From Exiguobacterium sp. 9-2 (lineage in GTDB: Bacteria; Bacillota; Bacilli; Exiguobacteriales; Exiguobacteriaceae): a stretch of DNA of 64,000 nt. Both the position numbers and the translations under genes were made by a program. Below the pieces are notes generated by a model. It saw nothing but the letters and a program-made list of their open reading frames with translations. It did not search any database and was not told the DNA's origin. The DNA lies in NCBI RefSeq assembly GCF_036287235.1, contig NZ_CP142850.1, forward strand, positions 584,001 to 648,000, given 5' to 3'. Below, piece after piece: positions 43,408 through 52,214 of the stretch. Numbering within the stretch: the stretch's first letter is position 1; each line of letters opens with the position of its first letter.

Positions 43408-45195
43408 TCATGGGTCCGCTCGATATAAAGCGACATCATTCTTATCCCGATGTTTCACGCGATACATGGCAAGATCGGCTTGCTTTAAACATGTTTCAAG
43501 ATCGGCCTCATGACACGCTGTCACTCCGATGCTTGCGGAAACGAATAAAGATTGTCCTTTGTAGACATAGGGACGTCTTAAAAATTGTAAAAAGGATTTA
43601 CATTTTCGGCGTAAGGAGAGTTCATCATCGGCTTGTAAAAGGATCGCGAATTCATCTCCACCGAGGCGATACACGGATTCCGAAGAACTTGTATGTTCGC
43701 TCAATCGCTTCGCAACTTCAATTAACACATAATCTCCTGCCTCGTGACCATACGTATCATTGACTTGCTTAAATCCATCTAAATCGACTAAGGCAAGATA
43801 ATTCTTATCGGAGAGTCGATTTGAGAAATCTCGTTCTAAGGAACGACGGTTTCCGATATTAGTCAAAGCATCATGATAGGCATGGTATTCGATTCTCTTT
43901 TGACGAATTTTGCTTTCCGTGACATCATGTAAAATCGTGAATCGTCCCATCGAGGTAGCGGCAATTTGAATCGGAATATCAATGATTTCATAGCGTCGAC
44001 TTTGTTCATCCTCATACTCATCAACGTTCGTTTCGAGCATTTCTAACAAATGACGCATCGTACGAGGAACATGTTCAATCGTCATATCTGACAAATGAAA
44101 CAGACGTTGGGCAGCTAAATTCGCGTACAGCGCAGTGCCGGACTGATCGAGTCGAATCATCGGATCAGGATGACCGAGGAAGAGTGGAATGACCTGTTGT
44201 TCACTATCTTGGATTTGTTGTTTTCGATGTTCAATGCGTGAAGCGAGTTGTTCATTTCGTTCGTGTAATTGTGCGACAATCAACCCATGTTGACGGGCAA
44301 TCAAGATTTGTCGAACGATTAGTAGGAATAATATGATAAAGATGTCGAGTTTTCCACCTTCTTGTTCCACCATGTAGTGGATGAACAAAGGGATGGCCAG
44401 TAAAGGAAGCCACGAACGGGGAATGACCGTCGTTCGAGCAGTTCCTTCTTCAATATGATCAACATGCCATAGAATAGCTGCGCTTTGCGCCAAACGAATC
44501 AATATCGGGAAGAACACCAGATAATTCGCTGAAAAATCAGGGAAGTAGACACTAGAGACTTCATAGATACCACGAATGAAAATGGATAAGAATAATAGAA
44601 ATAAGGCCATCCGTGATACCCAATGTGTTTCTTGGATGAACGTAAAATAGAAAAAAACGAACAAACCGAGTGATGTGTTCGTAATGACGATGATGGCATA
44701 AGGAACAGTCTGAAGCCCAGGGTTCGTCAGTTCATTGAGGACATGGAATGCGACAAGTCCAATGAAAATGACGATAATCGCGGCATCAACGAAAGCAAGT
44801 ACATGTTGTCCGAGTGTTCGTTTTGTGATGATTCGGTAAAAAATCGCGTATAAGAATACGTAATGGGATATTGAAAATAAAATCAGGCTATAAATAGATG
44901 GAATTGGAAAGTCTAAATAGACAAAACGTAACGTCTCAAAAATGGAACCGATATAGGATAAAACCAGTGATCCTAAAGCAATCAGCCAGAAATTTCGTCT
45001 GGGTACGACTAATATTTGTTCCTTACGATAAGCCGTAAGAATGAAGTAAGCGATCAACCCAAGTGATACATACTGAAGTACCTGTTCGACAATCCCATTA
45101 GAGATGGAAGGAGTCCATGTAGTAAGGATCATTAGAATAAAAGAGATGACGAGCATGGCAGGGAACCAACGGATGAAGTAGTTTGATTTAAGCAC
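43408..45195 (-). CDS. Membrane diguanylate cyclase (GGDEF), downstream copy
   Basis: 595-aa signalling protein expected to make c-di-GMP from GTP. About eight to nine membrane segments fill residues 8-300, a short coiled coil (LIVAQLHERNEQLASRIEHR) and a PAS-like region follow, and the GGDEF domain takes the last 170 residues with NIGNRRSLERDF, DLDGFKQVNDTYGHEAGD and YRLGGDEFAILLQ. The inhibitory RxxD site normally found five residues before GGDEF is absent (SSSE in its place), so product inhibition is unlikely. Start is GTG with AGGAGG seven bases away. Ten bases separate it from a similar gene upstream, so the two form an operon. Confidence 0.88.
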   Translation of the reverse strand: MLKSNYFIRWFPAMLVISFILMILTTWTPSISNGIVEQVLQYVSLGLIAYFILTAYRKEQILVVPRRNFWLIALGSLVLSYIGSIFETLRFVYLDFPIPSIYSLILFSISHYVFLYAIFYRIITKRTLGQHVLAFVDAAIIVIFIGLVAFHVLNELTNPGLQTVPYAIIVITNTSLGLFVFFYFTFIQETHWVSRMALFLLFLSIFIRGIYEVSSVYFPDFSANYLVFFPILIRLAQSAAILWHVDHIEEGTARTTVIPRSWLPLLAIPLFIHYMVEQEGGKLDIFIILFLLIVRQILIARQHGLIVAQLHERNEQLASRIEHRKQQIQDSEQQVIPLFLGHPDPMIRLDQSGTALYANLAAQRLFHLSDMTIEHVPRTMRHLLEMLETNVDEYEDEQSRRYEIIDIPIQIAATSMGRFTILHDVTESKIRQKRIEYHAYHDALTNIGNRRSLERDFSNRLSDKNYLALVDLDGFKQVNDTYGHEAGDYVLIEVAKRLSEHTSSSESVYRLGGDEFAILLQADDELSLRRKCKSFLQFLRRPYVYKGQSLFVSASIGVTACHEADLETCLKQADLAMYRVKHRDKNDVALYRADP

Positions 45196-45205
45196 GGGAT
45201 CCCTC

Positions 45206-47047
45206 CTAACGTTTGATGTGGACAGCGAACATATAGTTATTTTTCTCGTTCTTCTTGATCTGGTACATGGCTTCGTCTGCCCGAATCAATAACTGTTCTG
45301 AACTCTTACCGTCTTCAGGGTATAAGGAAATTCCGATAGATGGTGTGATACGAAGCGTATACGTGTTGATATAGAATGGATAATTTAGGATTTCGAGAAC
45401 GTGTTCGGCAAACTGTCGAGTTTCCGAGGCAGATGCCTGAATGAAGATCAAGAATTCATCTCCACCAAGGCGTGCGACGAGATCAGTTGGCGTCGTCATT
45501 GATTGAAGACGCGTTGCTGTTTCTTGTAGCAGTAAATCACCGACATCATGTCCATAGGTGTCATTGATTTGTTTGAATCCGTCCAAATCTATGAATAATA
45601 AGGAGCCATAATCTAGCGTTGGCAGAGTTAGATAGAGTTGCTCCTCGAAGTAACGCCGGTTTGGTAAACGAGTGAGTGAGTCATGGTATCCCATACGTTC
45701 TAGCCATACTTCCTGTTGATAGTCTTCTGTGACATCCGCTAAGACGACGAAATAGCGTTGCTGATGTGGAATATCGATGATTGTCGTATTCAAAAAGGTT
45801 TCTGGATGTTCCTCCGTAGCAGGTACATGTAGGAGGTGAGCAGGATAGGTCGACTGCTTTTGTTGAAGCAACGGGATGAGCCGATCAAGTTGACGGCGTT
45901 GACTCGGTCCGAGCGGTAAATCATTCCATCCTGCTTCTGCAGCGGCTGGATTGACGGATCGAATTTGATACATGTCATCGATTTCAAAAACGATTTCTGG
46001 ATAAGACAAAAAAAGTGACGTCAGTTCTTTTTCACGCAACTGTAGCAACTCTGTTTTTTGATGAACGATGTCTTCTAGATTCGTTTGTAATGCCGTTGTT
46101 TCCTGTAACAACCGAAGATTTTCCCGGTATGAAAAAAGCTGCCGTGTTAAAAATAATAAAAACGTAATACCAATAGACAACAAGAAGAAGGTTCGAGAGA
46201 CAGGATAAAACGTAATATAAAGAATCAGCGCAGATAATAAGATGTAAACCAACAGTGAACGCGTAAGTGTCTCGACTCGAATGAGATTTGCTTGCTCCTC
46301 ACGACTCATGGGAAGTGTACGTGTGTTCAAAAAGGCGATGAGGAACAGACCGCTAAGTGGATATAGCGGAAGCAATAGACCCGATATTTGCGGTTCACCG
46401 TTTAATAACAAGGTATAAAACACAAAGTTCGTCATGCCGAGAATGAATGTTCCGAGGACAAGAAAGATAAATCCTGATCGTGATACGTTCCGTCTTAACC
46501 CAGACGCATAGAGTAAAAAAAAGAAAAGCGTCAACAAAATTGTCAAGAAGGCATAAAATGTCCAACTGAGTTGCTCGAGTGTCGTTCGCGTATAAGAGGG
46601 AACAAAGCGGAAAATAGCGATATATCCAGCAATCATTGAAACAGCGAATAAAGTCAAGGAATCAAGAATCAATAACTTTTGTTTTTTGAATAATGTCAAA
46701 TCTAATTGTCGGAAAAAGAAAAGGACCATCATTGTCAAATGAATCGTATAAGGTAAATCCAGCAAGACGTTCAAATTGACATCGTTCCATTGAAAGAAAC
46801 GTCCAATCATATTCAGGAAATCGCCTAAAAAATAAGAGAAGAAAGCGATGGATAACCACTTGTACGGAAGGGAAGGTTGTTTGAAAGCCGTCGATCGACT
46901 AAATAAGAAAATCATGAAAGAACCGCTTAAACTAATAAGTGCCGAGAGTTGTAACGAAAGGTCTTGTGGCAATAGCCAGAGCAGTATGTAAGTAATGACT
47001 AAGTAGAATGCGACGATAGGGTAGATGTTTTGAACCATCCGTTTCAC
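45206..47047 (-). CDS. Membrane diguanylate cyclase (GGDEF), upstream copy
   Basis: 613-aa protein with the same plan as its neighbour: eight to nine membrane segments up to about residue 310, helix LRLLQETTALQTNLEDIVHQ, PAS-like region, and a GGDEF domain with DSLTRLPNRRYFEEQL, DLDGFKQINDTYGHDVGD and VARLGGDEFLIFIQ. It too lacks the RxxD site (TPTD). Sequence similarity outside the GGDEF domain is low, so the pair arose by an old duplication or domain assembly. Start is GTG with AAAGGAGGAG eight bases upstream. Probably senses a membrane or extracellular signal. Confidence 0.88.
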   Translation of the reverse strand: MKRMVQNIYPIVAFYLVITYILLWLLPQDLSLQLSALISLSGSFMIFLFSRSTAFKQPSLPYKWLSIAFFSYFLGDFLNMIGRFFQWNDVNLNVLLDLPYTIHLTMMVLFFFRQLDLTLFKKQKLLILDSLTLFAVSMIAGYIAIFRFVPSYTRTTLEQLSWTFYAFLTILLTLFFFLLYASGLRRNVSRSGFIFLVLGTFILGMTNFVFYTLLLNGEPQISGLLLPLYPLSGLFLIAFLNTRTLPMSREEQANLIRVETLTRSLLVYILLSALILYITFYPVSRTFFLLSIGITFLLFLTRQLFSYRENLRLLQETTALQTNLEDIVHQKTELLQLREKELTSLFLSYPEIVFEIDDMYQIRSVNPAAAEAGWNDLPLGPSQRRQLDRLIPLLQQKQSTYPAHLLHVPATEEHPETFLNTTIIDIPHQQRYFVVLADVTEDYQQEVWLERMGYHDSLTRLPNRRYFEEQLYLTLPTLDYGSLLFIDLDGFKQINDTYGHDVGDLLLQETATRLQSMTTPTDLVARLGGDEFLIFIQASASETRQFAEHVLEILNYPFYINTYTLRITPSIGISLYPEDGKSSEQLLIRADEAMYQIKKNEKNNYMFAVHIKR

Positions 47048-47172
47048 TAGAACTCCTCCTTTCGCAAGCCTTCCTCCAAAACGAAATATGCTATAACATT
47101 ACCCGATATCTAATATGAATTCACATTTATTTTCATAATTAAAAATAAAAGTAAGAGATGTTTTCTATTTCA

Positions 47173-47212
47173 TAAAAAAAGCGGAACTCTTCTAAGTGAA
47201 GAACTCCGCTTA
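47173..47212 (-). terminator. Terminator of the plsC-yfmR transcript
   Basis: AAGCGGAGTTCTT, loop, AAGAGTTCCGCTT and a T run on the minus strand, just after the YfmR-like stop. Confidence 0.85.
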
Positions 47213-47218
47213 TCGGAT

Positions 47219-49120
47219 TTATTGATGAGATTGGCGATGGTTTTCAAATGCCTCGATTTTTTCAGAAAGATATGTCCAATATTCCATTCGCTCGTCAAGC
47301 ATCGCTTTGGTCTTTTCGATGGCTTGATACAATTCATTGACCTTTCCGAGATCACTTCCTGCTGAAGCGAGATCAGCCTCTAATTGCTCTAGTTCAACTT
47401 CACTCTCTTCAATTTGTTGCTCAATGATAGCCCAATCTTGTTGTTCCTGATAACTTAGTTTCTTTGGCGTCTCTGTTTTTGGTGCTGTAGCAACCTCTGC
47501 CGTTTTTTCAACGACGATTGAGGGAACGGGTGCTGCCATTTGCTCAAGATAGTCTGTATATTGTCCGTAATAAAAAATGATGTTTCCATCTTCAAATGCA
47601 ATCAGGCGATCGACGACCCGGTCGAGGAAGTAGCGATCATGACTGACTGTGATGACAGTACCTGGGAATGATTCTAAATAATCTTCTAGTACGGATAAGG
47701 TCTCGGTATCCAAGTCGTTCGTCGGCTCATCAAGGAAGAGGACGTTCGGTTCTTCCATCAAAATCGTTAACAATTTCAGACGTCGCTTTTCGCCACCAGA
47801 AAGCTTGCCGATTTGTTTATATTGTGCTTCCGGTTTAAAGAGAAATTGTTCGAGCATCTGACTTGCTGTGATCTCCTCACCGGCGAGTGTCGTAATGACT
47901 TTTGCGATCCGTTCGACCTCATCGATGACGCGGCGTTCGGGATGCGTAAATTCGGCGAATTGACCGTAAAAACCAATCTTCACCGTTTCGCCGTGAATGA
48001 TCTCACCCGTTGTTGGCTCTAAGCGTTTCGCGAGGATTGAAAGAAGTGTCGATTTTCCACTACCGTTTCGACCAACGATGCCATACCGCTCTTTGCGTCC
48101 GATCAGAGCGTCAAACGATTCAAAAAGTGTCCGTTCACCAAATCGGTGCGAGACGTCATATGCTTCAATGACTTTCTTGCCGAGGCGGGTCGAACCGACC
48201 TGTACTTCAAGTGTCGCTTCTTCTTCCTCATACGAAAGGTCTTGTAAAGCATCCACGCGCTGGATCCGGGCTTTTTGTTTCGTCGTCCGTGCTTTTGCTC
48301 CGCGACGCAACCAAGCGAGTTCGCGACGGAGGATGTTTTGACGTTTTTCCTCCATAGAAGCCGTCCGTTCACGACGTTCGGCACGTTTTTCAAGAAACGA
48401 TTCATAGTTTCCGACATAGAAATAAGCTGTTCCATTTGCGATCTCCATCATATGATTCGTGACACGATTCAAGAAATAGCGATCATGAGTGATTAGTAGA
48501 ATCGCACCACGGTATTCCTTGATTTGAGTCTCAAGCCAGCTGATCGTCTCGGCATCAAGTTCGTTCGTCGGCTCATCAAGCAGGAGGAGATCGGCTTCAT
48601 CGAGTAAGGCTTCAGCGAGTCCGACGCGCTTACGTTGTCCTCCGGAAAGAGAGCCGATCAACGCGTTCAAGTCGAGGATGCCGAGTTTGTTTAAGATCAT
48701 TTTTAAACGCGATTCCGTGTCCCACGCTTGCGCGGCATCAACCTCGGTTTGCGCTGTGATGAAGCGGTTGAGTAACGTCTCACTTGTCGGATCCTGTTCG
48801 AGCGCTAGTCGTGCCGTTTCGTAGTGGCGCAACGCGTTGATCGTTGGTGTGTCACCCGAAAGGAGTACTTCCATGACAGTCCGATCTTCCGGATAATCGG
48901 TCGTTTGCGATAGCAAACGGATCCGATAATCATTTGGATGATGGATCGTACCAGCATCTGCTGTTTCTTTGCCTGCTAGAATGTGCAGGAGGGTCGATTT
49001 ACCGGTACCGTTGACGCCAATGATACCGATCCGGTCACCAGGAGAGACAGAAAACGTGACATCTTCGAAGACAATTTTATCGGCAAATTCTTTTTTGAGA
49101 TTTTCTACTTTCATTAACAT
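47219..49120 (-). CDS. ABC-F ATPase, YfmR/Uup-like
   Basis: 633-aa soluble twin-ATPase: Walker A GVNGTGKSTLL and GRNGSGKSTLL, signatures SLSGGQRKRVGLAEALL and KLSGGEKRRLKLLTIL, Walker B LLLLDEPTNELD and VLFLDEPTNDLD. A linker rich in Arg (RRGAKARTTKQKARIQR) interacts with ribosomal RNA in relatives, and the last 90 residues form a coiled coil (EEQQIEESEVELEQLEADL type), as in Uup and YfmR. These housekeeping ABC-F proteins help ribosomes stalled at difficult peptides such as proline runs. The ATG at 49120 (AGAAGG upstream) lies one base after the plsC stop. Clearly different from the resistance-type ABC-F at 35765. Confidence 0.85.
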   Translation of the reverse strand: MLMKVENLKKEFADKIVFEDVTFSVSPGDRIGIIGVNGTGKSTLLHILAGKETADAGTIHHPNDYRIRLLSQTTDYPEDRTVMEVLLSGDTPTINALRHYETARLALEQDPTSETLLNRFITAQTEVDAAQAWDTESRLKMILNKLGILDLNALIGSLSGGQRKRVGLAEALLDEADLLLLDEPTNELDAETISWLETQIKEYRGAILLITHDRYFLNRVTNHMMEIANGTAYFYVGNYESFLEKRAERRERTASMEEKRQNILRRELAWLRRGAKARTTKQKARIQRVDALQDLSYEEEEATLEVQVGSTRLGKKVIEAYDVSHRFGERTLFESFDALIGRKERYGIVGRNGSGKSTLLSILAKRLEPTTGEIIHGETVKIGFYGQFAEFTHPERRVIDEVERIAKVITTLAGEEITASQMLEQFLFKPEAQYKQIGKLSGGEKRRLKLLTILMEEPNVLFLDEPTNDLDTETLSVLEDYLESFPGTVITVSHDRYFLDRVVDRLIAFEDGNIIFYYGQYTDYLEQMAAPVPSIVVEKTAEVATAPKTETPKKLSYQEQQDWAIIEQQIEESEVELEQLEADLASAGSDLGKVNELYQAIEKTKAMLDERMEYWTYLSEKIEAFENHRQSHQ

Positions 49121-49121
49121 A

Positions 49122-49820
49122 TTAGACACCTTCTACAATCTGTTTGATTTGATGTTCGACCGTCTGGACGAGTTCTTTCTGTGTCATCGTGCTCGGATCA
49201 ATCGACGGCAAGATCGTGACTTCGACTGTAGCCGGACGGATCTTACCCGTTTCCTCCATGACACGATAACTACCTGAAATCGCGACGGGTACGACGCGTG
49301 CGCCACTTGATGTCGCAAGGGTAAAACTTCCTGCTTTGAATTCCGCCATCGGTCCGCCTTTTGAACGTGTTCCTTCTGGGAAGATGATCATTGATTGTCC
49401 GTCCTTGATCGTGTCGACACCAGAGCGGATCGCTTTTAGGGACTGGCGTCGGTCTTTTCGGTCAATCATGACACACCCCATCAGATTCATCCAGACATTA
49501 ACGATTGGAATTTTATTCACTTCGATTTTTGAGATGAATGCTTTTGGTTTATCGATTTTTCCAAGTAGAATCGGAACATCGAAGTTTCCTTGGTGATTCG
49601 AGATGAACACGACAGGTTCATTTGCCGGGATATGTTCATGCCCCATCACATGGACACGAACGCCAGCGAGTCGGAGGAGAGAGTTCGCCCAGGCGCTCGC
49701 TACACGCTGAACGAATGCATAGCGCGCGAGATGCGTTCGACGTTTTGCGGTTGGTAAAAACGGTAAGGTACAGGGTAAGACAAGTCCAAAATAAATGAAC
49801 CAAATGACAGTACGGATCAT
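49122..49820 (-). CDS. plsC: 1-acyl-glycerol-3-phosphate acyltransferase
   Basis: 232-aa membrane enzyme converting lysophosphatidate to phosphatidate. N-terminal membrane segment (TVIWFIYFGLVLPCTLPFL), catalytic motif NHQGNFD (the NHxxxxD form), the glycerol-phosphate motif FPEGTRSKGG, and IPIVNVWMNLMGCVMIDR. The start at 49820 gives this normal length; the open frame extends 70 codons further upstream but that part overlaps the next gene and shows no family similarity. AAAGGAG is 13 bases upstream, rather far. Cotranscribed with the YfmR-like gene. Confidence 0.88.
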   Translation of the reverse strand: MIRTVIWFIYFGLVLPCTLPFLPTAKRRTHLARYAFVQRVASAWANSLLRLAGVRVHVMGHEHIPANEPVVFISNHQGNFDVPILLGKIDKPKAFISKIEVNKIPIVNVWMNLMGCVMIDRKDRRQSLKAIRSGVDTIKDGQSMIIFPEGTRSKGGPMAEFKAGSFTLATSSGARVVPVAISGSYRVMEETGKIRPATVEVTILPSIDPSTMTQKELVQTVEHQIKQIVEGV

Positions 49821-49864
49821 GGTAAAGTGACAGCTCCTTTTTTTCATTGCTGATGTTATTGTAC

Positions 49865-49893
49865 AAAAAAAGACCAGGTGTCGCACCCGGTCT
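49865..49893 (-). terminator. Terminator of the small gene at 49900
   Basis: AGACCGGGTG, loop CGA, CACCTGGTCT then seven T on the minus strand. Confidence 0.83.
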
Positions 49894-49899
49894 CCATGA

Positions 49900-50157
49900 T
49901 TATTCCCAGTAACGAGGCTCAGATTCCTCTTCGCTTTCTCCAAGTTCGAAAGTGAGGCGACGTGTCGTCGGATCAACGGAGAACGTAGCGTTCGTGTTGT
50001 CGATCTGTTTGATTTCCATCGTCTCTTCATCCAAGATGAGAGTCAAGCGGACCTTATCTTCGTGATCTACGAGCAGTACGCCATCTTCCTTCAACCATAA
50101 ATCGATGACAGGTGAGTAGCGGAGTGTCCAACCGTTTGATAAAGGGATTTCGTTCAT
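49900..50157 (-). CDS. Small acidic unknown protein
   Basis: 85-aa soluble protein with a beta-rich pattern (WTLRYSPVIDLWLKEDGVLLV, VRLTLILDEETMEIKQID) and an acidic C-terminal tail (ELGESEEESEPRYWE). No family recognised. AGGAGG lies 11 bases before the ATG and a perfect terminator follows within seven bases, which supports a real gene. Confidence 0.65.
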   Translation of the reverse strand: MNEIPLSNGWTLRYSPVIDLWLKEDGVLLVDHEDKVRLTLILDEETMEIKQIDNTNATFSVDPTTRRLTFELGESEEESEPRYWE

Positions 50158-50195
50158 AATGAATCTGTTCCTCCTAGGTGATGAAATCGTGTTCT

Positions 50196-50501
50196 TTATT
50201 TATCATGCTGGTCTGTCCCAGAGAATGCAAGTGGTGTACTCGAATCTCGATTAGGATAGGCAATTTGATAAGACTGTTCTCGTTTTTTCATGCGTTCGTA
50301 CTGTTTTTTGACGCGACGGTATTGAATGTATTCAATGTAAGTCAGATAGGACGTACGGAGTAACTGTCGAATCGATGATAACGATAGGCAAATCGCTAAC
50401 GTAAAGACGAAAACACCAATCGAACTTGTATAATAACCGGTAACAAAACTTAAGTATGTAGTGATGAGACCCGCAATCGTCGTGAATAAGTAGAAGAGCA
50501 C
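50196..50501 (-). CDS. Small membrane protein, unknown
   Basis: 101-aa protein with two hydrophobic segments (residues about 2-20 and 24-45) and a long basic helical tail YIEYIQYRRVKKQYERMKKRE facing the cytoplasm. Start is GTG with GAGGAGG eight bases upstream. Not recognised. Together with the genes at 49900 and 50627 it belongs to a short stretch of small unknown minus-strand genes. Confidence 0.65.
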   Translation of the reverse strand: MLFYLFTTIAGLITTYLSFVTGYYTSSIGVFVFTLAICLSLSSIRQLLRTSYLTYIEYIQYRRVKKQYERMKKREQSYQIAYPNRDSSTPLAFSGTDQHDK

Positions 50502-50596
50502 GTCCGTTTCCTCCTCGAAATTAAAATATAGGTATGTTCATCTAATTCGAGGTTGAACTTGATTTTCCTTTATCGTCCTGTAAATGTCCGGAAAAA

Positions 50597-50629
50597 ATAA
50601 AAAAATCCACACGGAAGGTGTAGATTTTA
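50597..50629 (-). terminator. Terminator of the 55-aa gene
   Basis: AAAATCTACAC, loop CTTCC, GTGTGGATTTT and T run on the minus strand, overlapping the stop codon of the small gene. Confidence 0.7.
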
Positions 50630-50794
50630 AGGGCGATCGATTTGCTGAAGCGCTGGTGTCTTCGGAGTCATATCTGTACTGTTTGATCCTTCTGCAAAAA
50701 CGATTCCAATCGTAGCAAGGAAAGCAAAAAATGCAAAAACCAATGTTTTCGTGAAGCGTCGAGCGAACGAACGCGATTGAATATTATGAAACAT
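50627..50794 (-). CDS. 55-aa secreted or membrane-anchored small protein
   Basis: Reads MFHNIQSRSFARRFTKTL, then a hydrophobic stretch VFAFFAFLATIGIVFA followed by EGSNSTDMTPKT and a short end. A basic start, hydrophobic core and small residue before the polar part resemble a signal peptide or single anchor (possible cleavage after IVFA). GGGGGAT lies four to five bases before the ATG and the terminator follows directly. Function unknown. Confidence 0.6.
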   Translation of the reverse strand: MFHNIQSRSFARRFTKTLVFAFFAFLATIGIVFAEGSNSTDMTPKTPALQQIDRP

Positions 50795-51027
50795 TTTTAT
50801 CCCCCATATTTACCTAAACTAAACCTTCTTTTTCCTGTTATTTAATCATATATCTTTTTTTCAAAAAAATCACGCAAATGTGTTTCGTTCACAAATATGT
50901 CACAACTGTCATCGTGTGGTCGATTTCAGAGGTGAACAGAAAAAGAGTATAGTATGGTAGGGAAAGAACAGAAGGATGGTTCGAATGAACTTGAACCAAT
51001 TCAAATAGAGAGAGGAGATGACCCGAA

Positions 51028-51882
51028 ATGGGATTACGCGCAGGACAGGTTGTCACATTAAAAGTAGAACGTGAAGCAGAGTTCGGAGTGTTTTTGACAG
51101 ATGGAAATGAAGATGTGTTGTTGCATAACAATGAACAGACACAAAAAGTAGCTCTTGATGATGAAGTAGAAGTCTTCTTGTATCAAGATAATGAAGGACG
51201 TTTGGCATCATCGATGACGATTCCAGAAGCTTCATTTGAAGACTACGTCAAGACGACGATCAATGGGACGCGCTATAACACAGGAGTGTTCGCGAATATC
51301 GGGATTCAAAAAGATGTTCTTGTCTCACTTGACGATTTGCCGCAACGTCGGATGTTCTGGCCGGAAGAAGGCGATCAACTTTTCATTCGTCTAAAACATG
51401 ATCAAAAGCTTCGTTTACTCGGAGACCCTGCACCATATGCTTACTTCAACTTACGAGCGAAGCCAGCTCCAGAAGAATGGAACAACATGGACGTCGAAGG
51501 TCTCGTCTTCTCACAACGCGAACCAGGCGTCAATGTCTGGGTCAACGATCAGTCAATCGGATTCTTGCATGAACGCGAGATGGAACGTTGGCCGCGTCTT
51601 GGAGAAGTCTTGAAATTACGAGTGACAAATGTAAAACCAGATGGTACAGTATTACTTTCAGCACGACCACGTGCCTTTGAAGCCATTGATACAGACGCGG
51701 AGTTGATTCTGAACCATCTACTTGAACATGATGGTCAGATGCCGTATGGTGATAAGACAGCTCCCGAGAAGATCGATGAAGTATTCGGTCTCAGTAAGGC
51801 AGCATTCAAACGAGCGCTCGGTCGCCTGTTGAAAGATAAAAAAATAGAAAAAAATGAAACGGGTATTCGGTTGACGCAATAA
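51028..51882 (+). CDS. cvfB: S1-domain RNA-binding protein CvfB
   Basis: 284-aa protein of the CvfB/YitL family: three S1-like beta-barrels in a row (starting near VTLKVEREAEFGVFLTD, RYNTGVFANIGIQKDVLVS and DVEGLVFSQREPGVNVWVND) and a C-terminal winged helix (EKIDEVFGLSKAAFKRALGRLLKDKKIE). Relatives bind RNA and influence virulence gene expression in Staphylococcus. AGAGGAG precedes the ATG. Single gene before a long structured gap. Confidence 0.85.
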   Translation: MGLRAGQVVTLKVEREAEFGVFLTDGNEDVLLHNNEQTQKVALDDEVEVFLYQDNEGRLASSMTIPEASFEDYVKTTINGTRYNTGVFANIGIQKDVLVSLDDLPQRRMFWPEEGDQLFIRLKHDQKLRLLGDPAPYAYFNLRAKPAPEEWNNMDVEGLVFSQREPGVNVWVNDQSIGFLHEREMERWPRLGEVLKLRVTNVKPDGTVLLSARPRAFEAIDTDAELILNHLLEHDGQMPYGDKTAPEKIDEVFGLSKAAFKRALGRLLKDKKIEKNETGIRLTQ

Positions 51883-52129
51883 TCAAACCGAGTAAGCCTG
51901 CGTTTCGAATAGATAGTAAGGAATTCATCATTTTGGTGGTTGCGGCTGGTTTGATTACCGGCGACCATTTACTGAATATACCCCATCACTAGTGGGGGCA
52001 CGCGATGACGTTCATCGCACGGTCCGGGCACTTCGCCTTTCCCTCGCCCTTATGGCAACGATTATGATGGTGACTTCCCTAAACATTATTATGAGAGAAA
52101 CCACTCTATCTTTATGGGATAGATTCTGT

Positions 52130-52135
52130 TATAAT
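52130..52135 (+). promoter_or_regulatory. -10 box of cshA
   Basis: TATAAT preceded by CTG; a -35 box is not clear. Gives a leader of about 75 bases. Confidence 0.5.
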
Positions 52136-52161
52136 AGGTAGTCGATTGTATTCGTTACGGT

Positions 52162-52188
52162 AGCGTCTGTTTAGTGGCAGACGCTTTT
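52162..52188 (+). terminator. Hairpin in the cshA leader
   Basis: AGCGTCTG, loop TTTAGTGG, CAGACGCT and TTTT, between the TATAAT box and the start codon. Its terminator-like form inside the leader suggests attenuation or a cold-responsive structure. Confidence 0.55.
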
Positions 52189-52214
52189 CATATGACAAAG
52201 GAGAGTATTTAGCA

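Larger units (their letters stand above)
51883..52214 (+). other. 332-base gap with several inverted repeats (cshA leader region)
   Basis: No convincing gene. Inverted repeats seen: AATCAAACC (from 51884) with GGTTTGATT (to about 51959) around a 55-base interior; CCCCA-7-TGGGG near 51982-51998; GCGATGA-CGT-TCATCGC near 52004-52021. A TATAAT at 52130 marks a promoter, then the hairpin at 52162. Frames without stops exist (for instance a stretch with LRLSLALMATIMMVTSL before 52140) but have no start with a ribosome site. It may hold a regulatory RNA or the terminator of cvfB. Confidence 0.4.

Noticed and set aside
49821-50030. Seventy-codon N-terminal extension of PlsC
   Set aside because: Overlaps the terminator and coding region of the gene at 49900, and the sequence has no PlsC similarity; the start at 49820 gives normal length.
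51925-52142. Possible small membrane protein between cvfB and cshA
   Set aside because: Hydrophobic stretches occur in two different frames with stops between and no start codon with a ribosome site; more likely non-coding.
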